Source: Streptomyces sp. CG1 (GTDB lineage Bacteria > Actinomycetota > Actinomycetes > Streptomycetales > Streptomycetaceae). Taken from it: a stretch of DNA of 64,000 bases. The position numbers and the translations under genes are program-made. Under the pieces are notes generated by a model that ran no database searches, was not told the origin of the DNA, and was given only the letters and a program-made list of their open reading frames with translations. This document shows positions 49,940-57,269 of the stretch, in pieces. Position 1 is the first letter of the stretch, and the number at the start of each line of letters is the position of its first letter. The stretch is from positions 10,037,501 through 10,101,500 of the forward strand of contig NZ_CP163518.1 in assembly GCF_041080625.1 (NCBI RefSeq), written 5' to 3'.

Positions 49940-51523
49940 TCAGGGCCGTACGGCCGACGCCTGCGCAAGGACCTCCCGTGCCACGCCGAGTACCTCCGCG
50001 CGGTCCTCCGGTACCAGGCCGATGCGGGTACGTCGGTCCAGGAGATCGGACTCGTCCAGGGCGCCCTCGTGCAGGACGGCCCACAGGAGTTCGGCACGGG
50101 TGATCGGGTGGCCTGGCAGGACGGGGTCGGCCAGGGTGGGGTCCTCGGTCGTGAGGGTGTGGACTGCCTCCGCCTCGGTGCCGTAGCGGCGGATCAGGTG
50201 GCGCGGTGCCGACAGGGCGCGGAGCCGGGCGGGGGCGGCGGCGCCGACCAGGGGCAGCGCGGCGGTCGGGGAGGGCGCGGCGGAAAGGCCCCGCGCGGCG
50301 GTCGCGGCGTCCACGGCGTCCTGCGCCATCCGCCGGTAGGTGGTGAGCTTGCCGCCGACGACCGTCGTGATGCCGTCGGGGGACGTCAGCACCGCATGAC
50401 GGCGGGAGATGTCGGAGGTACGGGCGGGAGCGCCGGCGCGGCCGTCGTGCCCGGACGTGTCCAGCAGGGGGCGCAGTCCGGCGAAGGCACCGACCACCTC
50501 CTCCCGGGCCACCGGCGCGTCCAGGACGGATCCGAGCACGTCCAGCAGAAAGCCGATGTCGGTCTCGGGCACGTCCGGGACGTCCGGGATGCCGCCCTCG
50601 ACCGGCTCGTCGGTGAGGCCGACGTACACCCGGCCGTCGCCCTGGGGCAGGACCAGGACGAAGCGGTTGGTCTCGCCGGGGATCGGGATGTGCAAGCCGG
50701 CCGGCAGGGCGCCGAGCCGCTCCGAGCGCAGCACCAGATGGGTCCCGCGGGAGGGCCGGATCCGGATGCCCTCGACGAGGTCGCCCGCCCACACCCCGGC
50801 CGCGTTGATCACCGCGCGGGCCCTGATCTCGCCTTCCTCGCCGGTGAGTTCGTCGCGGATCCGGGCGCCGGTGCCGGTCAGCTCCAGCACCCTGACCCGG
50901 GTCAGCACCCGTGCCCCGTGCGCGGCGGCCGTCCTGGCCAGGGCGGTGACCAGCCGGGCGTCGTCGGTCACCTTGCCGTCCCAGGACAGCAGTCCGCCGC
51001 GCAGTCCGGCCGAGCGCACCGAGGGCGCCAGGTGCCGAGCCTCCGTGGCCGACAGCCGGCGAGGCGCGGGGAGTGCCTGCCGGGGCGTCCGGGCGGCCAG
51101 CCGCAGCATGTCCCCGGCCCGGAACCCGGCCCATGCCAGCGAGGCCTGGGCCCTGGACACCAGCGGGGTGAGCGGCAGCACGAACGGCTGGGCGGCCACC
51201 AGGTGCGGGGCGGTCCGGGTCATCAGCACCCCGCGTTCGACCGCGCTCTCGTGCGCGACGTCGAACTGCGCGGAGGCCAGATAGCGCAGCCCGCCGTGGA
51301 TGAGCTTCGAGCTCCAGCGGGAGGTGCCGAAGGCCAGGTCGTGGGCGTCCACGGCGACGACGTCCAGCCCGCGGGCCGCCGCGTCCAGCGCGGCTCCGGC
51401 CCCGGTGGCGCCGAGTCCGACGACGAGGACGTCGGCAACCCTGCCGTCGGTGGCCTCGGCCAGTTCCCGGCTGCGGCGGGGTGCGCTGAGGGACGAGCCG
51501 GTGTGGGCGCTGGTGTGGCTCAT
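49940..51523 (-). CDS. glpD: Aerobic glycerol-3-phosphate dehydrogenase
   Basis: A 527-residue FAD enzyme. The dinucleotide motif is VLVVGLGATGAGAALDAAAR (residues 32-52). The family block FGTSRWSSKLIHGGLRYLAS follows near 65-85, and VVGGKLTTYRRMAQDAVDAA near 385. The C-terminal domain is present. It oxidises sn-glycerol 3-phosphate to dihydroxyacetone phosphate at the membrane and passes electrons to quinone. Its ATG overlaps the stop of a TetR gene (ATGA), so the two form an operon. The divergent genes for an ADHAP-synthase-like enzyme and a lipid kinase suggest a role in glycerolipid backbone supply. Confidence 0.94.
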   Translation of the reverse strand: MSHTSAHTGSSLSAPRRSRELAEATDGRVADVLVVGLGATGAGAALDAAARGLDVVAVDAHDLAFGTSRWSSKLIHGGLRYLASAQFDVAHESAVERGVLMTRTAPHLVAAQPFVLPLTPLVSRAQASLAWAGFRAGDMLRLAARTPRQALPAPRRLSATEARHLAPSVRSAGLRGGLLSWDGKVTDDARLVTALARTAAAHGARVLTRVRVLELTGTGARIRDELTGEEGEIRARAVINAAGVWAGDLVEGIRIRPSRGTHLVLRSERLGALPAGLHIPIPGETNRFVLVLPQGDGRVYVGLTDEPVEGGIPDVPDVPETDIGFLLDVLGSVLDAPVAREEVVGAFAGLRPLLDTSGHDGRAGAPARTSDISRRHAVLTSPDGITTVVGGKLTTYRRMAQDAVDAATAARGLSAAPSPTAALPLVGAAAPARLRALSAPRHLIRRYGTEAEAVHTLTTEDPTLADPVLPGHPITRAELLWAVLHEGALDESDLLDRRTRIGLVPEDRAEVLGVAREVLAQASAVRP

Positions 51524-52119
51524 GGCGTGAGGGTCCTCTCCAGGAGGGTGCGCAACTCGCCGAGGAAGGCGGCGGAGTCCAGCTCCGGGTCGTCCTCGTC
51601 GGTCATCGTGCGCAGGGACAGGGTGAAGGACTGCACGGTCAACAGCAGGGCGCGGGCCTGCCGTTCGACATGGCCCGGGCGTACCGACCCGTCGGCGTGG
51701 CCCGTGCGCAGCGCATCGGCCAGCAGCGCCAGCAGCGCCTCCTGGCTCGCCCCGCGCCGGTCCAGCACATAGGGCAGCAGCAGTTCCGGATCGACGTCGA
51801 TGATCTTGCGGAAGAGCGGGTGCGCCCGGAACGCCGCGACCCCCGCCACCAGTCCGTCCACGACCCGGGTGCCCGTGTCGACCGTGGCGGCGGGCTCGGG
51901 GATCGAGCGGGTGGCCACGTCCGTCCACTCACGGGTCATCAGATCGCCCACCAGGGTCTGCAGGTCCGGCCAGCGCCGGTACAGGGTCATCCGGGAGACG
52001 CCGGCGCGGCGGGCCACGTCGGCGAGGGTGGTGCGGCGCACTCCGACGGCCAGCACACAGTCGCGCACCGCGTCGAGCACGTGATCGTTGTCCGAACCGT
52101 TGTGACGAATAGGCGTCAT
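51520..52119 (-). CDS. TetR family regulator, first gene of the glpD operon
   Basis: A 199-residue TetR protein; HTH at about 15-60 (VLAVGVRRTTLADVARRAGV, SRMTLYRRWPDLQTL). It overlaps glpD by four bases. The 127-base divergent region towards the FAD-oxidase gene contains TCATGTGTCACA at 52117-52128 and the AT-richer stretch 52100-52135, where an operator is expected. It could control both directions. Confidence 0.92.
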   Translation of the reverse strand: MTPIRHNGSDNDHVLDAVRDCVLAVGVRRTTLADVARRAGVSRMTLYRRWPDLQTLVGDLMTREWTDVATRSIPEPAATVDTGTRVVDGLVAGVAAFRAHPLFRKIIDVDPELLLPYVLDRRGASQEALLALLADALRTGHADGSVRPGHVERQARALLLTVQSFTLSLRTMTDEDDPELDSAAFLGELRTLLERTLTP

Positions 52120-52246
52120 GTGTCACAGTGTAACGCCCCGGGGGCCGGGCGGGAGCGGACACTGTCGTCCCGGGACGGCCGCTGAGCCGCCGCACGCAAC
52201 CGAGCACACCGAACCGAGCACACCGATCTGTGAGGACGACCGTTCA

Positions 52247-53836
52247 ATGGACATGCTGTGGAACGGCTGGGGCGACCCGGCCAAGGCGGCACCGCTGCCC
52301 GACTCGGTGACCGGACTCCTGCGCGACCTGCTCGGCGTCAAGCCCCGCACCACCCCCGCCCTTGCCCTGGACGACATCAGCCTGCCCGGCACCGCCATCG
52401 ACACCGCGCTCCAGGCGCTCGCCGAGGCCGTCGGCGGCGACGACCACGTCCGCACCGACAGCGAGAGCCGCATCCGCCACACCCGCGGCAAATCCACCCC
52501 CGACCTGCTGCGCATCCGCGCCGGGGACTTCTCGGACGCCCCGCAGGCCGTCGTCCTGCCCGCCACCCACGACGAGGTCCTCGCCGTCCTGCGCACATGC
52601 GCCGCGCACGGCCTCGCCGTCGTCCCCTTCGGCGGCGGCACGTCGGTCGTCGGCGGACTCGCCCCCGAACGTGGCGCGTTCATCGCCCTGGACCTGCGCC
52701 GGATGAACGGCCTGCTGGACCTGGACCCCGTCTCGCGCACCGCGGTCCTCCAGCCCGGCCTGCGCGCCCCCGAGGCCGAAGCCCTGCTCGCCGGACACGG
52801 CTTCACCCTCGGCCACTTCCCGCAGTCCTACGAGTGGGCCACCATCGGCGGTTTCGCCGCCGCCCGCTCCAGCGGCCAGGCGTCCGCCGGGTACGGCCGC
52901 TTCGACGAGATGGTCCTCGGCCTGACCCTCGCCACCCCCGAGGGCACCCTCGAGACCGGCCGCGCCCCGCGCTCCGCCGCCGGACCCGACCTGCGCCAGC
53001 TGATCCTCGGCTCGGAGGGCTGCTTCGGCGTCATCACCTCCGTCGTCGTACGCATCCGCCCGCTGCCCGAGGTGCGCGTCTACGAGGGCTGGCGGTTCGC
53101 CTCGTTCGAGGAAGGCGCCGCGGCCCTGCGCCGGCTCGCCCAGGACGGACCCCGGCCGACCGTGCTGCGGCTCTCCGACGAGACCGAGACACTGATCGGC
53201 CTGGCCCAACCCGACGCCATCGGCGGCGACCTGGCCCAGAGCGCGGCCGGCTGCCTCGCCATCACCGGCTACGAGGGCACGGCCGAGGACACCGCACAGC
53301 GCCGGGAGCAGGCGGCGGCCGTCCTCACCGCCTGCGGCGGCACCCTCGTCGGAGCGGAGCCGGGCGAACGCTGGGCCCACGGCCGCTTCTCGGCGCCGTA
53401 TCTGCGCGACGCCCTGCTCGACGTCGGCGCCTTCGCCGAGACCCTGGAGACCGCGGCCTTCTGGTCCCGCATCCCCGACCTCTACACAGCCGTGCGCACC
53501 GCGCTCACCGACACCCTCACCGAGGCCGGCACCCCGCCCCTGCTGATGTGCCACATCTCGCACGTCTACGAGAACGGCGCCTCGCTGTACTTCACCGTCG
53601 TCAGCGCCCAGGGCGAGGACCCGGTGGCCCACTGGACGCCCGCCAAGCACGCGGCCAACGAAGCCGTACTGGCGGCCGGCGGCACCATCTCCCACCACCA
53701 CGGGGTCGGCACCGACCACCGGGACTGGTACGTCCGCGAGGCCGGACCGCTCGGCATCGCGGCCCTGCGTGCCGTCAAGCGCACTCTGGACCCAGAGGGC
53801 CTGCTCAACCCCGGCGTCCTGCTTCCCACCGACTGA
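52247..53836 (+). CDS. FAD-binding oxidase, alkyldihydroxyacetonephosphate synthase-like
   Basis: A 529-residue PCMH-type flavoprotein. VVPFGGGTSVVGGLAPERGA (near residue 130) and SYEWATIGGFAAARSSGQAS are the FAD-binding segments, the latter as in ADHAP synthase. The C-terminal GGTISHHHGVGTDHRDWY matches the HHH-GxG active-site loop of ADHAPS, and VKRTLDPEGLLNPGVLL is the family end. ADHAPS makes the ether bond in ether lipids from acyl-DHAP and a fatty alcohol; no acyl-DHAP or fatty-alcohol gene is seen here, so a related dehydrogenation is possible. ATG 52247 has GAGGA ten bases upstream. Confidence 0.88.
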   Translation: MDMLWNGWGDPAKAAPLPDSVTGLLRDLLGVKPRTTPALALDDISLPGTAIDTALQALAEAVGGDDHVRTDSESRIRHTRGKSTPDLLRIRAGDFSDAPQAVVLPATHDEVLAVLRTCAAHGLAVVPFGGGTSVVGGLAPERGAFIALDLRRMNGLLDLDPVSRTAVLQPGLRAPEAEALLAGHGFTLGHFPQSYEWATIGGFAAARSSGQASAGYGRFDEMVLGLTLATPEGTLETGRAPRSAAGPDLRQLILGSEGCFGVITSVVVRIRPLPEVRVYEGWRFASFEEGAAALRRLAQDGPRPTVLRLSDETETLIGLAQPDAIGGDLAQSAAGCLAITGYEGTAEDTAQRREQAAAVLTACGGTLVGAEPGERWAHGRFSAPYLRDALLDVGAFAETLETAAFWSRIPDLYTAVRTALTDTLTEAGTPPLLMCHISHVYENGASLYFTVVSAQGEDPVAHWTPAKHAANEAVLAAGGTISHHHGVGTDHRDWYVREAGPLGIAALRAVKRTLDPEGLLNPGVLLPTD

Positions 53837-53935
53837 CCCACCACGTACGACACCGGCTGACCCACCACGTACGACTGACCCACCAGATCCGAACCATCCA
53901 CCAGCCCCGGCTGACCCACCGATCCGCCTGCTTCG
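53833..53935 (+). repeat. Short direct repeats in the oxidase/kinase intergenic gap
   Basis: CTGACCCACCACGTACGAC occurs at 53833-53851 and 53857-53875, with two further partial CTGACCCACC copies (53875 and near 53919). The first copy includes the stop codon of the oxidase gene. Confidence 0.85.
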
Positions 53936-53946
53936 GAGGCACACCG

Positions 53947-54828
53947 ATGCGACAGTTCACCGCCGTCGTCAACCCCACCGCGGGCGGCTCCACCGGGGCG
54001 GCGACACTGCTGCAGCTGGCCCGGCTGCTCCGCGAGGCCGGGGCCGAGCTGGAGACGGAGTACAGCCACAGCCTCGCCCATGCCCAGGACATCGCCCGAC
54101 GCGCCGGTGAGCGCGGCCGGATCGTCCTGGCCGTCGGCGGCGACGGCATCGCCGGCGGCATCGGCGGGGCACTGAGCGGCACCGGAACCGTCCTCGGCCT
54201 GGTCCCCGCGGGCCGCGGCAACGACTTCGCCCGGGCCCTGAAGCTGCCCGCCGACCCCGCCGCACTCGCCGGCATCCTGCTGAACGCCGAGCCACGGCCG
54301 GTCGACACCATCGAGGTGGAGTCGGCCGTCCACCCTCGCACGGTGGTCCTGGGCAGCGTCTACGCCGGAGTGGATGCCGTGGCCAACCGGCACGCCAACC
54401 ACGCCCGGCTGCTGCGCGGCGCCGCCTCGTACTACGCGGGCGGCCTGCGCGCCGTCACCAGCTGGCGCGCGGCCGACTACCGCGTCACCGTCGACGGCGA
54501 GGAGCACACCCACCGCGGCTACACGGTCGTCGCCGCCAACTCCCCGTACTACGGCTCCGGCCGGCTCATCGCCCCCGGCGCACGCGTCGACGACGGACTG
54601 CTGGACGTGGTGATGATCCGCGAGGCCCCGCGCCGGCTCTTCTTCGCCCTCATGAACGAGCTGAAGACGGGCACCCACGTCCACCGCCCCGAGGTGCGCG
54701 TCCTGCGCGGCAAGGAACTGCGCATCGAGGCCGACCGGCCCGTCCCCTACGGGGCCGACGGCGAGGTCGACGCCACCCTCCCCGTCACCGTGCGGGTACG
54801 ACCCGGAGACCTTCCGGTGCTGTACTGA
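53947..54828 (+). CDS. Diacylglycerol/lipid kinase family protein
   Basis: A 293-residue DAGK-catalytic-domain protein. FTAVVNPTAGG (phosphate-binding N-terminus), VLAVGGDGIAGGIGGAL (GGDGT-like nucleotide motif, here GGDGI) and LVPAGRGNDFARAL are the hallmarks. A C-terminal beta-sandwich with YGADGEVDATLPVTV follows. It phosphorylates diacylglycerol or a related lipid (YegS/DgkB type). Downstream of the ADHAPS-like gene by 110 bases and probably co-transcribed. With glpD it completes a compact glycerolipid-related locus. Confidence 0.92.
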   Translation: MRQFTAVVNPTAGGSTGAATLLQLARLLREAGAELETEYSHSLAHAQDIARRAGERGRIVLAVGGDGIAGGIGGALSGTGTVLGLVPAGRGNDFARALKLPADPAALAGILLNAEPRPVDTIEVESAVHPRTVVLGSVYAGVDAVANRHANHARLLRGAASYYAGGLRAVTSWRAADYRVTVDGEEHTHRGYTVVAANSPYYGSGRLIAPGARVDDGLLDVVMIREAPRRLFFALMNELKTGTHVHRPEVRVLRGKELRIEADRPVPYGADGEVDATLPVTVRVRPGDLPVLY

Positions 54829-54975
54829 CCACCCGCGAAGACCGACGGACCCGCGTCACGGCACAGGAAATCCTGACGCAGACCGAGAAGTGACACGGCG
54901 TCGGTGCAGGACCGGCCGGCGCTGGGTAGGGGGAGAGAACCCAGCCGGGCGCGCAGGGGGAGGGGTTGGTCCGTC

Positions 54976-55353
54976 ATGACGCTGGAGCCCGCCGAGGGCG
55001 TGGTGCAGGCGGTCGTCCTGTACGACGGACGACTGCTGCTGGTGGATCACGGCGACGGCTGGACGCTGCCGTCGGGCACTCCCCAACCGGCCGAACCCGC
55101 CGAGGCCACCGCGGCCCGCGTCGTCTACGAACTCACCGGCTACCTCGTCGACGGCACCGAGAGCCTCGACCCGCAGGCCGGCGCACGGGCGGACGAGGCG
55201 GTGGCCGTGGTGTGCCAGCTGCTGAGCGAGTCCCCGTCGGACGGCGCCGGCCTCGCCCGGGAGCAGGTGCGCTGGGCACCGATCCCCGGGGCCGACGGTG
55301 CCGCACTCCCCGCAGCCGTACGCGACTACCTTCGCGGTCACACGCCCGCCTGA
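54976..55353 (+). CDS. Nudix-fold protein with degenerate Nudix box
   Basis: A 125-residue protein with the Nudix fold pattern (VVLYDGRLLLVDHGDGWTLP, then GTPQPAEPAEATAARVVYEL). The box Gx5Ex7REUxEExGU is altered: R48 is present, but the next Glu is V49, and of the EE pair only E52 remains (L53). Loss of two metal-binding Glu residues suggests it binds but does not hydrolyse nucleotides, or has drifted function. ATG 54976; a GGAGGGG stretch is 11 bases upstream. Confidence 0.8.
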   Translation: MTLEPAEGVVQAVVLYDGRLLLVDHGDGWTLPSGTPQPAEPAEATAARVVYELTGYLVDGTESLDPQAGARADEAVAVVCQLLSESPSDGAGLAREQVRWAPIPGADGAALPAAVRDYLRGHTPA

Positions 55354-55372
55354 GACGTGCCGGTGCCGTCGG

Positions 55373-55744
55373 TCAGCGATCCACCGTCGGGTCCGGTGTG
55401 CGCGCCAGGAACCGCTGCCGGTCAACGATCGCCCGGTCGATCTCGCCCGTCGCGACCAGCCGGCCCGAGCCGTCGACGGCACGCACCACGAACGTGACCC
55501 GCCCGCCCGCGACGGCGTCGGCGGGCTCGGCGCTCACCTCGACCCGGCCGCCGACCGGCGTCGCCCGCACATGCCGGATGCGCACCCCGGTACCGACGGT
55601 GGTCTGGCCGGACTCGGTGAAGCGGGCGGCGGCCCGCACGGTCGCCGCTTCCAGCCACGCGATCAGCCGCGGGGTGGCGAGAACGGGCACGTCACCGCTG
55701 CCCACCGCCACCGCGGTGTCGGCATCGGTCACCTCGTGACGCAT
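55373..55744 (-). CDS. Hotdog-fold thioesterase-like protein (FlK-like)
   Basis: A 123-residue single hotdog domain. VPVLATPRLIAWLEAATVRA matches the fluoroacetyl-CoA thioesterase/4HBT helix, with Thr and Glu in the places used for catalysis; TTVGTGVRIRHVRATPVGGR is the long beta strand region. Family members hydrolyse acyl-CoA esters. The stop lies 20 bases from the convergent Nudix gene. Confidence 0.85.
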   Translation of the reverse strand: MRHEVTDADTAVAVGSGDVPVLATPRLIAWLEAATVRAAARFTESGQTTVGTGVRIRHVRATPVGGRVEVSAEPADAVAGGRVTFVVRAVDGSGRLVATGEIDRAIVDRQRFLARTPDPTVDR

Positions 55745-55781
55745 GCCCTCACGCTAACGCCGACGGACGGATCCAGCGGCT

Positions 55782-57047
55782 TCACCGGTGGGGCAGTCGC
55801 ACCACGTCCACGGTGGTGCCGGCCGGGACGCCGCCCGGTGGGACCACCGCGAGGCCGTCTGCCAGCGCGAGGCCGCGCAGCATCGCCGGACCGTCGAACG
55901 GCAGCGGCGTCACCTCCTGCCCCGCCGTGAACACCGGCACCAGCCGGGTGTCGCGCGGATGCCCGGGCAGCGCGGAGCCGGCCCTCAGCCGGAAGGGCTC
56001 GGCGCCGGAGTGCCCGCCGAGGTGGCTCAGCAGCGGCTCGGCGAGGGTGACCATGCCGGCCACCGCGGCCAGCGGGTTCCCGGGCAGCCCGACCAGCCGG
56101 CGCGCCCGGCCGTCGGCGGTGGCCGGCAGCTCGGCCAGCAGCATGGGGTGACCGGGACGTACGGCCACGGAGTCGACCAGCAGCCGGGCGCCGACAGCCC
56201 GGAGCGTGTCGTGCAGGAAGTCCACCGGCCCGGCGGCGGTGCTCCCGGTGGTGACCACGACGTCGGCGGGCGAGCGGCGCACGGCCTCCTGGAGCGCAGC
56301 GAGGCCGTCGGCGATCAGGTGATGGCCGATCAGCTCGGCGCCGCAGGCCCGCAGCCACGGCGGCAGCAGCGGCCCGAGCGCGTCACGGACCCGCGCGCCG
56401 CGCGGCACGCCATGGGTGAGCAACTCGTCGCCGAGGACGAGCAGTTCCACGCTCGGACGGCGGTGCACCGTCAGCCGGTCGTACCCGGCCGCCGCCGCCA
56501 GGCCCAGCACCCGCTCGGTCACGGTGGTGCCGGCGGGCAGCAGTGGTTCGCCGGCGCGGCACTCCTGGCCGCGAGGCCGGATGTCCTGCCCTTCGGGCAC
56601 CGGCGCGGGAGAGCGGTCGTACAGCATGCCCCGCTCGGGATCCGCCTCGCCGTGCTCACGCCGCAGTACGGCGGTCGCGCCCGTCGGCACCGGGGCGCCG
56701 GTGGCGACGGGAACGGCCGAGTCCCACCCGAGCGGGCCGGGCTCCTCGCCGGCCAGGACGCCTGTGCCGGTGAGTCGCCAGGGGCCCGGCCCGGCCACGG
56801 CCCAGCCGTCCATCGCGGCCGTGGCGAACGGCGGCAGGTCGGTGAGTGCCACGAGCGGTTCGGCCAGCGCGTGCCCCGGCGCGTCGGTGAGGGCGCGGGG
56901 GACCGCGGGCAGCGGCTGTCCGGCGCAGGACCGGGCGATCGCGCGGGCCCGTTCCCAGGCCCGGGCGGGCCGGAGCGTGCCGGGCTCGGTCAGCGGTGCG
57001 TGCGGTGCCGTGCCGTCGGCCGTCCGGGATGCCGTCATGCCGGTCAT
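55782..57047 (-). CDS. moeA: Molybdopterin molybdotransferase
   Basis: A 421-residue MoeA protein. Landmarks: PPFATAAMDGWAVAG (residues about 70-84), GAPVPTGATAVLRRE, the MPT-binding-like domain with VLGDELLTHGVPRGARVRDA and TTGSTAAGPVDFLHDTL, and GLPGNPLAAVAG. The usual GGVSVGDYD is replaced by GSTAAGPVDF, a variant seen in actinobacteria. It inserts molybdate into molybdopterin. It is divergent from a molybdoenzyme gene (57270), its likely client. ATG 57047 is chosen; ATG 57038 is also possible. Confidence 0.9.
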   Translation of the reverse strand: MTGMTASRTADGTAPHAPLTEPGTLRPARAWERARAIARSCAGQPLPAVPRALTDAPGHALAEPLVALTDLPPFATAAMDGWAVAGPGPWRLTGTGVLAGEEPGPLGWDSAVPVATGAPVPTGATAVLRREHGEADPERGMLYDRSPAPVPEGQDIRPRGQECRAGEPLLPAGTTVTERVLGLAAAAGYDRLTVHRRPSVELLVLGDELLTHGVPRGARVRDALGPLLPPWLRACGAELIGHHLIADGLAALQEAVRRSPADVVVTTGSTAAGPVDFLHDTLRAVGARLLVDSVAVRPGHPMLLAELPATADGRARRLVGLPGNPLAAVAGMVTLAEPLLSHLGGHSGAEPFRLRAGSALPGHPRDTRLVPVFTAGQEVTPLPFDGPAMLRGLALADGLAVVPPGGVPAGTTVDVVRLPHR

Positions 57048-57069
57048 CGTTGAACAGCCGTCCGAGGAA

Positions 57070-57153
57070 GTCAAAGAGGCCCGGTTTGTTTCCCGATAGG
57101 CGGCGCTTATCGATAACCCGCGCTTATCACGTCATCGAAAACACCTCTTTGAC
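57070..57153. promoter_or_regulatory. Divergent moeA/fdhF-like control region with nested inverted repeats
   Basis: Outer repeat GTCAAAGAGG (57070-57079) and CCTCTTTGAC (57144-57153) place TTGAC elements symmetrically for both directions. Between them are TTATCGATAA (57107-57116) and GATAA-N7-TTATC (57112-57128), the latter of the T-N11-A kind favoured by LysR proteins. A LysR gene is encoded just beyond the molybdoenzyme. Confidence 0.6.
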
Positions 57154-57269
57154 GTGCCTCCGGAAAGCGGCGGATGCTGCCCTGCGGTGCGCACCGGAGA
57201 ACGCGGCATCACGCGGGCACGCATATCCCACGCGTGCCCGCATGACAACAGAAAGAGGCGGACCGGATC

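Noticed and set aside
53833..53935. Short direct repeats as a CRISPR array
   Set aside because: Copies are separated by five bases or fewer, with no spacer-like unique sequence and no cas genes.
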